DNA from: UBA1715 sp964346725
Lineage (GTDB): Bacteria > Bacteroidota > Bacteroidia > Bacteroidales > UBA1715
Assembly (NCBI GenBank): GCA_964346725.1
Contig: CAYFVM010000008.1
Span: forward strand, 1 to 64,000
Reading direction: 5' to 3'
Length of the DNA: 64,000 nt
In this document: positions 36,781-46,680 of the stretch, in pieces
Numbering within the stretch: position 1 is the first letter of the stretch
Layout: every line of letters begins with the position of its first letter
Position numbers and translations under genes: made by a program
Notes under the pieces: model-generated
Told to the model about the DNA's origin: nothing
The model's input: the letters and a program-made list of their open reading frames with translations, nothing else
Databases searched by the model: none

Positions 36781-37046
36781 ACGGACAAAGCCTACCCAAT
36801 TTGATTTAGCAATAGTTGAATTATCGTCAAATTGTTCTGGTAAATTTAACATAAAACAAAAAAAACAACCTAAACTCCTTTTTTATTCAATAAAACTCCG
36901 TATAATTGCCAACGTTTTCGAACTACACGTATCGAAAAACACAATCCTACAAACAATTGAAAATAAACAACGACATATTACTATAATATAATGTTTCATA
37001 CCATTATATATACAATTAATTCAAAAAACTAATCAAACATTTACTA

Positions 37047-38480
37047 ATGGAATCGGAAAACCTAAACGAAACCGAAAAAATGCCTATTGGCGAACAACAA
37101 GAAGGTAAAAAAAGAGGCAGAAGACCTCGCAAAAAAGTTGCCGTATCAACCGAAAATGAATTACAAAAATCAACAGAATCAGAAGTCGCTAAGATTAAAA
37201 GCGAAGTAGTTGAAACGAAACATGAAGAAACGGAAATTTTTACTGAACAGGTAGAACAACCTATAGTTATGCCACAAGAAGAAGTTTGCGTAATACAACC
37301 TAAACCTGAAGAAAAACCACACACACAACAAGAACAACAAGAACAACCTAAAATCCACGAATTTGATGGTATTATCAATGGTTCTGGGGTGCTCGAAATA
37401 ATGCAAGACGGGTACGGATACTTAAAATCAAGCGATTACAACTATTTGAATTCGCCAGATGATATTTATGTAAGCCAATCACAAATAAAACTATTTGGTC
37501 TTAAAACTGGAGATACCATAGAAGGACCTATTCGCCCTCCCAAAGAAGGTGAAAAATATTTTCCTTTGGTAAAAGTAAAAAAAATCAATGGAAGGACCCC
37601 CGAGGAAGTACGCGATCGGGTTCATTTTGACCACCTTACCCCTCTTTTCCCAGATGAAAAATTCAATCTCACAGGAAAAGGACACAATGATTTATCAACA
37701 AGAGTTATAGATCTCTTTACTCCTATTGGTAAAGGTCAACGCGGATTGATTGTTGCTCAACCTAAAACAGGAAAAACTACCTTGCTTAAAAATATAGCAA
37801 ATGCAATCGCTGACAATCACCCAGAAGTGTATCTTTTAATACTTTTGATAGATGAACGTCCAGAAGAGGTTACCGATATGAAACGAAGCGTTCGCGCCGA
37901 AGTTATTTCATCTACATTCGATGAACCATCTGACCGCCACGTAAAAATAGCCAACATCGTACTTGAAAAAGCAAAACGTTTGGTAGAATGCGGACATGAT
38001 GTATGTATTTTGCTCGACTCTATTACCCGTTTGGCTCGTGCGTTCAACATGGCCCAACCTGCATCAGGAAAAATACTTTCCGGAGGTGTTGATGCAAACG
38101 CGCTGCACAAACCTAAACGCTTCTTTGGTGCTGCTCGTAATATTGAAAATGGTGGTTCTTTAACCATTATAGCAACAGCATTGACTGAAACCGGTTCAAA
38201 AATGGACGACGTTATTTTTGAGGAATTCAAAGGTACCGGCAATATGGAACTTCAACTCGATCGCAAAATTTCAAATAAACGTATTTATCCTGCCGTTGAC
38301 GTGAACCTATCAAGCACCCGCCGTGATGACTTATTGGTTGACAAAATGCGCTTGAATAAATGTTGGGTTCTTCGTAAGTTCTTATCAGACATGAATCCGG
38401 TTGAAGCAATGGAATTTTTGAGTCAACAAATGCCTCTTACAAAAGACAATGACGAATTCCTTATTTCAATGGGAAAATAA
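37047..38480 (+). CDS. rho: Transcription termination factor Rho without N-terminal Rho_N domain
   Basis: The protein has 477 residues. It starts with a disordered, Lys/Glu/Gln-rich segment (about 1-110, including GKKRGRRPRKK and TQQEQQEQ), then the RNA-binding OB fold (GSGVLEIMQDGYGYLKS, DDIYVSQSQIK) and the RecA-like ATPase (PKTGKTT at 239-245, LLIDERPEEVTDM, the Q-loop region and SGGVDANALHKPKRFFGAARN). Most Rho proteins begin with a helical Rho_N domain (typically LYELKK or ELQVIAKE-like); I find none here or in the 266-bp upstream region. The ring ATPase and RNA sites look complete, so it should terminate transcripts. A long leader (about 266 bp after the OmpA gene) may serve autoregulation. 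Confidence 0.9.
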   Translation: MESENLNETEKMPIGEQQEGKKRGRRPRKKVAVSTENELQKSTESEVAKIKSEVVETKHEETEIFTEQVEQPIVMPQEEVCVIQPKPEEKPHTQQEQQEQPKIHEFDGIINGSGVLEIMQDGYGYLKSSDYNYLNSPDDIYVSQSQIKLFGLKTGDTIEGPIRPPKEGEKYFPLVKVKKINGRTPEEVRDRVHFDHLTPLFPDEKFNLTGKGHNDLSTRVIDLFTPIGKGQRGLIVAQPKTGKTTLLKNIANAIADNHPEVYLLILLIDERPEEVTDMKRSVRAEVISSTFDEPSDRHVKIANIVLEKAKRLVECGHDVCILLDSITRLARAFNMAQPASGKILSGGVDANALHKPKRFFGAARNIENGGSLTIIATALTETGSKMDDVIFEEFKGTGNMELQLDRKISNKRIYPAVDVNLSSTRRDDLLVDKMRLNKCWVLRKFLSDMNPVEAMEFLSQQMPLTKDNDEFLISMGK

Positions 38481-38527
38481 CCTCAAAAAAACACAGGCGA
38501 TAGCAAGTCGAAAAAAAATATTTTTAC

Positions 38528-38535
38528 TAAATTTG
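38528..38535 (+). promoter_or_regulatory. Possible -7 box (TAAATTTG) for nifJ
   Basis: Matches TAnnTTTG, 34 nt before the ATG; no TTTG partner. Confidence 0.4.
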
Positions 38536-38569
38536 CTCGTAATATATAACAACTTAAAATTCACAAATA

Positions 38570-41500
38570 ATGGCAGACAAAAAGAAATTTTTGACGTGTG
38601 ATGGAAACACAGCTGCAGCGCACATAGCATATATGTTCACTGAAGTTGCTGCTATCTATCCTATCACTCCGTCATCTCCAATGGCTGAAAATGTTGACGA
38701 ATGGGCCGCAAAAGGTCGCAAAAACATGTTCGGTGAGACTGTATTAGTACAAGAAATGCAGTCTGAAGGTGGTGCTGCAGGAACTGTTCATGGTTCTTTG
38801 CAAGCAGGTGCATTAACAACTACCTTTACTGCATCACAAGGCTTGTTGTTGATGATTCCAAATATGTACAAAATTGCAGGAGAATTACTTCCTTGCGTTT
38901 TCCACGTTTCAGCCCGCACATTAGCATCACATGCATTATGTATTTTTGGTGACCACCAAGATGTTATGGCATGCCGTCAAACCGGTTTTGCTATGTTGGC
39001 AGAAAGTTCTGTACAAGAAGTAATGGATTTATCTGGCGTTGCACACCTTGCAACAATTAAAAGCCGCATTCCTTTCATGAACTTCTTCGATGGATTCCGT
39101 ACATCTCACGAATATCAAAAAGTAGAAGTTGTAAACCAAGAAGATTTAGTGCCACTTGTTGACCAAAAAGCATTAAAAGAATTCCGCGAAAGAGCATTAT
39201 CTCCAGAACACCCAGTAATGCGTGGTATGGCTGAAAACCCAGACGTTTTCTTTGCTCATCGCGAATCTTCAAACCCATATTATAATGCAGTAGCTGACAT
39301 TGTTTCTGATTACATGGATAAAGTGAGCGCTGTTACCGGACGTAAATATCGTCCATTCGATTACTATGGAGCTAAAGATGCAGAGAACATTATCATTGCA
39401 ATGGGTTCTATTACAGAATGTATCAAAGAAGTTATTGACTTTGAAAATGCAAAGGGCAAAAAACTTGGTTTGATTAATGTTCACTTATATCGTCCATTCT
39501 CTTTAAAATACTTACAAGAAGCTCTTCCTGCTTCAGCAAAACGTGTTTGTGTTCTTGACAGAACAAAAGAACCGGGAGCTAATGGCGAACCATTGTATCT
39601 TGATGTAATTGACGCATTCAATGAACTTGGTCTTATCAACAAGATCGAAGTAGTTGGCGGTCGTTACGGTTTAGGTTCTAATGACACTACTCCAGCACAA
39701 ATTTTAGCTGTATACGAAAACTTAGAACTTCCTAAACCAAAGAATCACTTTACAGTTGGGGTAAACGACGATGTTACATTTACATCTTTACCAGTAGGCG
39801 AAGAAGTTTCTGTGGCACCAAACGGAATGTTCCAAGCTAAATTCTACGGATTAGGAGCTGATGGTACTGTTGGAGCTAATAAAAACTCTGTAAAAATCAT
39901 TGGTGAAACAACTGATAAATATTGTCAAGCATATTTCTCTTACGATTCTAAAAAATCAGGAGGTTTTACTTGCTCTCACCTTCGTTTTGGTGACGAACCT
40001 ATTCGTTCTACATATTTGGTAACAACACCAAACTTCGTGGCATGCCACCAGCAAGCATACTTAAATATGTATGATGTAACTCGTGGTTTGCAAAACGGAG
40101 GAACTTTCCTTTTAAATACCATTTGGGAAGGTGAAGAATTGGCTCACAATATTCCAAACAAAATCAAAGCATATTTTGCAAAACACGATATCAAAGTATA
40201 CTATATCAACGCAACTAAAATTGCACAAGAAATAGGACTTGGAAATCGTACCAACACAATTCTTCAATCAGCATTCTTCCGTATTACCGGAGTTATTGCT
40301 ATAGATCAAGCGATAGATGAAATAAAACACTTTATCGTAAAATCATATGGTAATAAAGGTGAAGACGTTGTAAACAAGAACTATGCTGCTGTTGACCGCG
40401 GTGGTGAATATAAAGAATTAACCATAGACAAATCATGGGCTTCTCTAGTTGAAGATCCTAAGGTATACACAGATGGTGACGATTTCATTAACAAAGTGGT
40501 TCGTCCTATCAACGCTCAAGATGGTGATTTATTGCCAGTATCAGCATTTAGTGGTATAGAAGACGGTACTTGGCGTTCGGGAACTGCAAAATACGAAAAA
40601 CGTGGTGTTGGTGCATTCGTTCCACAATGGAATCCAGAAAACTGTATTCAATGTAACAAGTGTGCATACGTTTGCCCTCACGCAGCTATTCGTCCTTTTG
40701 TTATGACAGAAGCTGAAAAAGCAGGATTCGGCGGAACAACTATCGAAATGAAAGCTCCGGCTACAATGAAAGGCATGTTCTACGTTATGCAAGTTGATGT
40801 AAAAGACTGTCTTTCATGCGGTAACTGTGCTGACGTTTGTCCGGGTAATCCAAAACTTGGCAAAGCTCTTACTATGGTTGCGTATGACGACAACTCACAA
40901 GAAGCCGCTAAAGAAGCAACTAATTGGAACTACTGCGTAAACAATGTTACTTCAAAACAAGACTTAGTTGACATTTCAGCTAACGTTAAAAACTCACAAT
41001 TTGCACAACCATTGTTTGAATTCTCTGGTGCATGTTCAGGTTGCGGTGAAACACCTTACGTGAAACTTATTTCACAATTATTCGGTGATCGCCAAATCGT
41101 TGCAAATGCTACCGGATGTACTTCAATCTACTCAGGTTCTGTTCCTTCTACTCCTTACACTAAGAATGCTAAAGGACAAGGACCAGCTTGGGCTAACTCA
41201 TTGTTCGAAGATTTCTGCGAATTTGGTTTAGGTATGAAAATCGCAAACAACAAAATGCGTAACCGTATCAAAACATTATTCGAAACAGCTATGGCTGATG
41301 CAAATACTCCAGTAGAATTCAAAGCAGCAGCTCAAGAATGGATTGATGGTATGGAAGATGCAAATGCAAGCAAAGCAGCAGCTGAGAAATTGAAACCACT
41401 TATTGCAAATGGTGTTTCTCACAACTGTCCTACTTGCACACAATTAGAAGAATTAAGTCATTACTTGGTAAAACGTTCACAATGGATTATTGGTGGTGAT

Positions 41501-42130
41501 GGTGCTTCTTACGACATTGGTTACGGAGGTCTTGACCACGTAATTGCAAGTGGCGAAGATGTTAACATTCTTGTAATTGATACTGAAGTATATTCAAACA
41601 CTGGTGGTCAGGCATCTAAAGCGACTCCACTTGGAGCTATTGCTAAATTTGCCGCAGCAGGTAAGAGAATTCGCAAGAAAGATATTGGTATGATTGCTGC
41701 CACATACGGCTATGTATACGTTGCGCAAATTGCAATGGGTGCAGATCAAGCACAGTGCTTGAAAGCTATACGTGAAGCTGAAGCATACCACGGACCATCT
41801 GTAATTATTGCATACGCTCCTTGTATCAACCATGGGTTGAAAAAAGGTATGGGTAAATCACAAGCAGAAGAAGCAACAGCAGTTGAATCAGGATACTGGC
41901 ACTTATGGCGCTACAATCCAACGCTTGAAGCTGAAGGCAAAAACCCATTCACGCTCGACAGCAAAGAACCAAATTGGGATGGTTTCAAAGATTTCTTGAA
42001 AGGTGAAGTTCGCTATGCGTCAGTAATGAAGCAATTCCCGAACGAAGCAGAAGAATTGTTTGATGCTGCTCAAGAAATGGCAAAAAAACGCTATGCTTCA
42101 TATGTAAGAATGGCAAATACGCAATGGTAG
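38570..42130 (+). CDS. nifJ: Pyruvate:ferredoxin (flavodoxin) oxidoreductase
   Basis: The protein has 1186 residues, the single-chain form. It turns pyruvate and CoA into acetyl-CoA, CO2 and reduced ferredoxin, a core step in anaerobic metabolism. The domains are I (AYPITPSSPMAENVDEW-like stretch), II, the gamma-type region, two 4Fe-4S motifs (C692/C695/C698/C702 and C747/C750/C753/C757), and the thiamine diphosphate domain (SGACSGCGETPYVK, GGDGASYDIGYGGLDH, YSNTGGQASKATP). A strong terminator follows. Its presence supports an anaerobic lifestyle. Confidence 0.97.
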   Translation: MADKKKFLTCDGNTAAAHIAYMFTEVAAIYPITPSSPMAENVDEWAAKGRKNMFGETVLVQEMQSEGGAAGTVHGSLQAGALTTTFTASQGLLLMIPNMYKIAGELLPCVFHVSARTLASHALCIFGDHQDVMACRQTGFAMLAESSVQEVMDLSGVAHLATIKSRIPFMNFFDGFRTSHEYQKVEVVNQEDLVPLVDQKALKEFRERALSPEHPVMRGMAENPDVFFAHRESSNPYYNAVADIVSDYMDKVSAVTGRKYRPFDYYGAKDAENIIIAMGSITECIKEVIDFENAKGKKLGLINVHLYRPFSLKYLQEALPASAKRVCVLDRTKEPGANGEPLYLDVIDAFNELGLINKIEVVGGRYGLGSNDTTPAQILAVYENLELPKPKNHFTVGVNDDVTFTSLPVGEEVSVAPNGMFQAKFYGLGADGTVGANKNSVKIIGETTDKYCQAYFSYDSKKSGGFTCSHLRFGDEPIRSTYLVTTPNFVACHQQAYLNMYDVTRGLQNGGTFLLNTIWEGEELAHNIPNKIKAYFAKHDIKVYYINATKIAQEIGLGNRTNTILQSAFFRITGVIAIDQAIDEIKHFIVKSYGNKGEDVVNKNYAAVDRGGEYKELTIDKSWASLVEDPKVYTDGDDFINKVVRPINAQDGDLLPVSAFSGIEDGTWRSGTAKYEKRGVGAFVPQWNPENCIQCNKCAYVCPHAAIRPFVMTEAEKAGFGGTTIEMKAPATMKGMFYVMQVDVKDCLSCGNCADVCPGNPKLGKALTMVAYDDNSQEAAKEATNWNYCVNNVTSKQDLVDISANVKNSQFAQPLFEFSGACSGCGETPYVKLISQLFGDRQIVANATGCTSIYSGSVPSTPYTKNAKGQGPAWANSLFEDFCEFGLGMKIANNKMRNRIKTLFETAMADANTPVEFKAAAQEWIDGMEDANASKAAAEKLKPLIANGVSHNCPTCTQLEELSHYLVKRSQWIIGGDGASYDIGYGGLDHVIASGEDVNILVIDTEVYSNTGGQASKATPLGAIAKFAAAGKRIRKKDIGMIAATYGYVYVAQIAMGADQAQCLKAIREAEAYHGPSVIIAYAPCINHGLKKGMGKSQAEEATAVESGYWHLWRYNPTLEAEGKNPFTLDSKEPNWDGFKDFLKGEVRYASVMKQFPNEAEELFDAAQEMAKKRYASYVRMANTQW

Positions 42131-42148
42131 AATAACATTCTACTGTAT

Positions 42149-42187
42149 AAAAAAAGCAGAAGGGATTTTTCCTTTCTGCTTTTTTTG
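42149..42187 (+). terminator. Hairpin terminator after nifJ
   Basis: A 10-bp stem (GCAGAAGGGA 42156-42165 with TCCTTTCTGC 42170-42179, one G-U pair), extended by flanking A/T pairs and followed by a T7 run. Confidence 0.85.
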
Positions 42188-42201
42188 TATAGATACTCAA
42201 C

Positions 42202-42227
42202 AAAAAAAGGCGCATTATTTGCGCCTT
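42202..42227 (-). terminator. Hairpin terminator after mtaB
   Basis: An 8-bp stem (AAGGCGCA with TGCGCCTT, 5-nt loop); on the minus strand a T6-7 run follows. Confidence 0.75.
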
Positions 42228-42259
42228 CTATATTCTCTCGAAAAATACCTCAAATTTTC

Positions 42260-43549
42260 TTACACTTCTTCACCAAACATTCGGCCGTCTTTGTAATGCA
42301 ATTCGATTGCAAAAATTTGGTTATGAAAACTCTGAGGTAATTTCGCTTCTACTTTAATGTAATTATCGGTAAAGCCAACCTGATATCCTTCTTTGTTTCG
42401 AGTCTCAAACAATACAGGACGAATTTGTCCGTCAAAACGTTTATAAAATGCTTGGTGTAATTGTTCCGATAACTCATGAAGTTTCGCACTTCGTTGTGTG
42501 CGCACCGATTCTTGAATATGTGGTTTAATTTTCAACGCATCGGTATTTTCGCGTTCCGAATACGTAAACACATGTACAAAACTCACGCCAAGAGAATTAA
42601 CAAAGTTGTATGATTTCTCAAAATATTCATCTAATTCTCCGGCAGAACCCACCATTACGTCCATGCCAATAAACGCATCGGGAATGCGAGCATGTACCTC
42701 TTGAATGCGGCGAGCAAAAAAGTCGGTATTGTAACGACGGCGCATAAGGCGCAAAACCTCGTCGCTACCGCATTGCAACGGAACATGAAAATGAGGCATA
42801 AAGGCTCGAGACTGTGCCACAAAATCAATAACCTCGTCGGTTAAGTGATTCGGTTCTATTGAAGAAATTCGGAATCGCTCTATGCCTTGCACCGCATCTA
42901 ACGCGCGGAGTAAGTCTATAAACTTCTCTCCCGTTGTTTGTCCAAAATCGCCAATATTTACGCCACTCAAAACTATTTCTTTCACACCACGAGCAGCAAT
43001 TTCTTCTGCTTGTTGTACCAATGTTTGAATGTCGGTATTTCTGCTTTTGCCTCGCGCTAACGGAATTGTACAATATGAGCAACGATAATTGCAACCGTCT
43101 TGTACTTTAAGAAACGAACGTGTTCGTTCCGAACAAGAATACGCACCATTGAAATCTGTAGCCGTTTCGATTGGCGAAACTTGCATTGCCAAAACTTCTT
43201 CTTCTGCGTCAAATTCGTGCATTTTTTCGATAAGAGAAAATTTCTCCTTAACGCCAAGCACCAACGAAACTCCTTCTATTGCGTTAATTTCGGGAGCTTT
43301 TAATTGTGCATAGCAACCCATGACAATAATTCTTGCTTCCGGATTTCTACGATGCGCAGCACGAATAGCCTGCCGACTTTTTTTATTTGCCGACTCGGTA
43401 ACACTACAAGAATTTACTATATAATAATCAGCAACACCTGAAAATGCAACATGATTGTATCCTTGTTCGGTAAGAGAACGCGAAAGCGCATCTGTTTCTG
43501 CATAATTGAGTTTACATCCAAGTGTATATAAGCCAACGGTTTTAGCCAT
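42260..43549 (-). CDS. mtaB: tRNA t6A37 methylthiotransferase MtaB
   Basis: The protein has 429 residues from ATG 43547-43549; the open frame to 43618 is not family-like. It adds a methylthio group to t6A37 of tRNA. The N-terminal UPF0004 domain has the three cluster cysteines C12, C48 and C79; the radical SAM motif is C153, C157, C160 (CNYRCSYC); the end has a TRAM-like RNA-binding domain. The start GLYTLGCKLN and LGVKEKF fit MtaB rather than MiaB or RimO. A TATATTTG box lies 27 nt upstream on the minus strand. Confidence 0.93.
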   Translation of the reverse strand: MAKTVGLYTLGCKLNYAETDALSRSLTEQGYNHVAFSGVADYYIVNSCSVTESANKKSRQAIRAAHRRNPEARIIVMGCYAQLKAPEINAIEGVSLVLGVKEKFSLIEKMHEFDAEEEVLAMQVSPIETATDFNGAYSCSERTRSFLKVQDGCNYRCSYCTIPLARGKSRNTDIQTLVQQAEEIAARGVKEIVLSGVNIGDFGQTTGEKFIDLLRALDAVQGIERFRISSIEPNHLTDEVIDFVAQSRAFMPHFHVPLQCGSDEVLRLMRRRYNTDFFARRIQEVHARIPDAFIGMDVMVGSAGELDEYFEKSYNFVNSLGVSFVHVFTYSERENTDALKIKPHIQESVRTQRSAKLHELSEQLHQAFYKRFDGQIRPVLFETRNKEGYQVGFTDNYIKVEAKLPQSFHNQIFAIELHYKDGRMFGEEV

Positions 43550-43575
43550 AACGCAATAAAATTCTGTAACGCTGG

Positions 43576-43583
43576 CAAATATA
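43576..43583 (-). promoter_or_regulatory. Possible -7 box (TATATTTG) for mtaB
   Basis: Minus-strand TATATTTG, 27 nt before the start; no TTTG partner. Confidence 0.35.
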
Positions 43584-43734
43584 ATATATTTTGCCGATTG
43601 GCTATTTACTGTGCGCAATTGTCGTAAATGAATTTAACCTGTAAAATTCGTCGCTATTTCTAAAAAAAATTACCGCGAGAAAAAATATCAGGAATATTTT
43701 ATAGTTTAGCGTAATTAAAAACTAAAAAGCCGAT

Positions 43735-45432
43735 ATGAAACTCTTAAAGGTTTTAGCAACAGCAACTCTAGCGATTTTATATACTATGCCAAGTATTTCT
43801 CAAACGAATTCAATTCGCGTAAATCAAATTGGATATTACGCCAACAACAACAAACTTGCATTCATTGCGAACAAACAAGCACAAAGTTTTGATATAAAAG
43901 ATGCGAAAACCAACGCTGTTGTGTATTCTAATTCATTGAGCAAAGAAACGTATTGGAATTTGTCGGAAGAAAATTTACAAATCGCTGATTTTTCCGACTT
44001 CAACCAAATTGGCACATACTATATTTCATGCGGAGAAGAGAATTCTTATCCGTTTGCAATAACCAACCAACGACTTTTTCACCCTATTTCACAAGCGGCT
44101 CTCAAAGCATTTTATTATTGGCGTGCATCAACGGAGCTATTGCCACAACATGCAACATTCAATGGCATAGACTATTCGCGTAAAATGGGACATGCCGATA
44201 CCAACGTGATTATTCATAAATCGGCAGCAACCGCTACCCGTCCTGAAGGAACAATAGTTTCAGCACCAAAAGGTTGGTACGATGCCGGCGATTACAATAT
44301 TTACGTAGTAAATGCTGGAATGTCATACCATGCGCTTGCATTTGCATACGAAATGTTTCCCGAATATTACAAACAACTGTCGTTGAACATTCCAGAAAGT
44401 GGCAATGGCGCACCAGATATTCTTAACGAAATGAAATGGGAACTTGATTGGCTTTTTGCCATGCAAGACGAAGACGGTGGTGTGTACAACAAATTATCGT
44501 CTCTCTATTTTTGTAGCATGATAATGCCCGACAAGGACAAACTTGACCGATACATGATAGGAAAAACCACCTCTGCAGCGCTTGATTTTGCTGCAATGAT
44601 GGCAATGTCTGCTCGAATTTTTGCAGAATATGAACATATCTTCCCTCATGTTTCAGAAAGAGCGCTCCAAGCAGCAGAACGCGCCTGGAATTGGGCCGTA
44701 GCGAACCCCGATATTTATTACAGCAACCCTATTGATGTACATACCGGTAATTACAAAGACTCACACCTTGCCGATGAAAAATTTTGGGCTGCATCGGAAT
44801 TGTTTCTAACCACAGGAAAACAATCGTATTATGATGCTCTCGATTTTTCAGAGCCCTTTGCGATTCCAGAATGGCATACCCTAAATACGCTCGGTTTAAT
44901 GTCGCTTACACTTCACAAAGATAAACTGCCAATGAATTCGGAGGTGTTGCAACAATTCAAAACATTGACCGACAGTGTGTTTTCAACCTATCAAAATTCG
45001 GCAAACAAAGTTCCTATTGACGTATTCCCTTGGGGAAGCAACGGCGTTATTTCATCAGCAGGAGCGATTCTTGGATTGGCCTACAAAGAATACAACGATG
45101 AAAAATACCGTGAGGCAACGCTTTCCACCTGGAATTATCTTATGGGATGCAATCCAACCGGTTACTGCTTTGTGTCGGGATTCGGCTCTCAATCGCCAAA
45201 ACATTTCCATGACAGACGTAGTACCGCTGATGGAATTGACGAACCTATTCCGGGATACATCTGCGGAGGCGCAACCAATGCGGTAACTCGCGATTGTGGA
45301 GAGAAAAAATATCCATCAACAGCGCCTGCAGCGTGCTATTTAGACAAGATTTGTAGTTTTTCAACCAACGAAATTGCTATCAATTGGAATGCTCCGTTTG
45401 CGCTTTTGGCAGGAATGATTGATAATTTATAA
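43735..45432 (+). CDS. Glycoside hydrolase family 9 (endoglucanase-type), secreted
   Basis: The protein has 565 residues. A signal peptide (ending SISQ) is followed by an N-terminal Ig-like CelD_N domain (IRVNQIGYYANNNKLAFIA, about 27-105) and a GH9 alpha6/alpha6 barrel. The catalytic-base region WYDAGDYN holds D183 and D186, the substrate/active-site His motif is GFGSQSPKHFHDRRS, and the catalytic acid is E546 in STNEIAINWNAP. All key residues look present, so it should hydrolyse beta-1,4-glucan (cellulose or mixed-linkage) or a related polymer. No type IX sorting domain follows, no carbohydrate-binding module is seen, and no SusC/SusD or other glycan genes are adjacent, so it is a lone enzyme. 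It ends 4 bp from the LiaF-like gene stop. Confidence 0.92.
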   Translation: MKLLKVLATATLAILYTMPSISQTNSIRVNQIGYYANNNKLAFIANKQAQSFDIKDAKTNAVVYSNSLSKETYWNLSEENLQIADFSDFNQIGTYYISCGEENSYPFAITNQRLFHPISQAALKAFYYWRASTELLPQHATFNGIDYSRKMGHADTNVIIHKSAATATRPEGTIVSAPKGWYDAGDYNIYVVNAGMSYHALAFAYEMFPEYYKQLSLNIPESGNGAPDILNEMKWELDWLFAMQDEDGGVYNKLSSLYFCSMIMPDKDKLDRYMIGKTTSAALDFAAMMAMSARIFAEYEHIFPHVSERALQAAERAWNWAVANPDIYYSNPIDVHTGNYKDSHLADEKFWAASELFLTTGKQSYYDALDFSEPFAIPEWHTLNTLGLMSLTLHKDKLPMNSEVLQQFKTLTDSVFSTYQNSANKVPIDVFPWGSNGVISSAGAILGLAYKEYNDEKYREATLSTWNYLMGCNPTGYCFVSGFGSQSPKHFHDRRSTADGIDEPIPGYICGGATNAVTRDCGEKKYPSTAPAACYLDKICSFSTNEIAINWNAPFALLAGMIDNL

Positions 45433-45436
45433 TTGA

Positions 45437-46198
45437 TCACGAATTTTTCAATTCGCCACCACCCATAAATGCGTTTATGTGAAGTATTAATCGCTTGTCT
45501 GATGCGGTTGGAACGGTTTTTCGTTTGTCATCAAATCCACCAATAAAAGCATGGGATTCTATTTCAATGGTCCACGTTTCGGGAACGTACAACACCACGC
45601 CACCCAACATTGCATTACAATAGAGATGGGTTTCGCCGTCTTGTAGAATCGTATCGCGCAAATCCAACTCAATGCCACCCATTACAACTCTGAGGCTTCC
45701 TCCACGGAAAATTGGTTCATTAAAATGGAGTTTTTGACCGCTCATAAATTCATTATAATCTACGGTTCCTTTCCCTCCTGTTTGCGTTTCGTTAAAGTCG
45801 CTGGACTTATCGCAACAAGTATGTTTCGAGGTTTTTTCTTCAGATTTTATTTTTATCCGTGACGTATGAAACATAAGCATGATCATACCAGAATAAATAA
45901 CAATCAACGGCCACCATGTTTCCATAAAATTTTGAGGAAGATCAATAACCGGAATACGTGGCAAGTCAAAGAACACACCGATTCCCAAGAACAAGAATCC
46001 TTCCATAAATTTAGATTTGCTCAACTGAGCGAGACCTACAATTATACACAACATCTGCCAAGAAATAATGGCACGACGCCATTCGCCTAAAATATCAATA
46101 TCAAGGTTGGCTAACAAAAATACGACGCCAATCACAATAAAGATAATACCAAACGTGATTCTTCCGGTATGCGTTTTTACAATGTCTTTTTCTTCCAT
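45437..46198 (-). CDS. LiaF-like membrane protein (DUF5668/cell-wall-stress type)
   Basis: The protein has 253 residues. The first half has about four hydrophobic helices (FGIIFIVIGVVFLLANL, IISWQMLCIIVGLAQL, GFLFLGIGVFFDL, TWWPLIVIYSGMIMLMF), followed by a cysteine-bearing polar linker (HTCCDKS). The second half is a beta-helix-like repeat domain (GGSLRVVMGGIELDLRDT, CNAMLGGVVLYVPETW, HAFIGGFDDKR) as in LiaF C-terminal domains that respond to cell-envelope stress in other phyla. No sensor kinase is next to it. Its start is 11 bp after rlmH; last in the TPR/barrel/RlmH/LiaF series. Confidence 0.8.
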   Translation of the reverse strand: MEEKDIVKTHTGRITFGIIFIVIGVVFLLANLDIDILGEWRRAIISWQMLCIIVGLAQLSKSKFMEGFLFLGIGVFFDLPRIPVIDLPQNFMETWWPLIVIYSGMIMLMFHTSRIKIKSEEKTSKHTCCDKSSDFNETQTGGKGTVDYNEFMSGQKLHFNEPIFRGGSLRVVMGGIELDLRDTILQDGETHLYCNAMLGGVVLYVPETWTIEIESHAFIGGFDDKRKTVPTASDKRLILHINAFMGGGELKNS

Positions 46199-46209
46199 GG
46201 TGGTAAAGT

Positions 46210-46680
46210 TTAATTGTGGTGATACGGTAACTCGTTAATTATGGTAAATGCTCGATACAATTGTTCTACTACAAATAAGCGAATCATTTGATGAGAAAAC
46301 GTCATTTTTGAAAAAGATATTTTATTGGGCACGCGCGAATATACTTCAGGAGAAAAACCATATGGCCCACCAATGATGAGACACATATCGCGCGAATTGT
46401 CTTTGTTCGTTTCTATAACTTTTGCAAACTGCTGCGAGGTGAATTCCTTTCCGTTTTCGTCAAGCAAATAGACATCGGCATTTGTAGGAATTTTTGACAA
46501 AATAGCAACGCCCTCTTTTTTCTTAATTTCGTCGAACGAAGTCTTATTTGAAGCCTTACAATCGGGAATTTCTACAATAGAAAATTGACAATAATATTTG
46601 AGACGTTCTACATATACAGAAACGCCTTCGGTCAAATACGCCGCATTTGTTTTCGCTACCCAAATAAGCGTTATCTTCAT
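46210..46680 (-). CDS. rlmH: 23S rRNA (pseudouridine1915-N3)-methyltransferase RlmH
   Basis: The protein has 156 residues, normal length. It is a SPOUT-fold methyltransferase with the conserved LIGGPYGFS, then KISFSKMTFSHQMIRL and the C-terminal EQLYRAFTIINELPYHH. It methylates pseudouridine 1915 in helix 69. Its start abuts the stop of the outer-membrane barrel gene. Confidence 0.95.
   Translation of the reverse strand: MKITLIWVAKTNAAYLTEGVSVYVERLKYYCQFSIVEIPDCKASNKTSFDEIKKKEGVAILSKIPTNADVYLLDENGKEFTSQQFAKVIETNKDNSRDMCLIIGGPYGFSPEVYSRVPNKISFSKMTFSHQMIRLFVVEQLYRAFTIINELPYHHN

Noticed and set aside
37016..37378. A Cys/Ser-rich minus-strand frame opposite the rho N-terminus
   Set aside because: The composition is the complement of the Lys/Glu/Gln-rich coding strand; no independent support.
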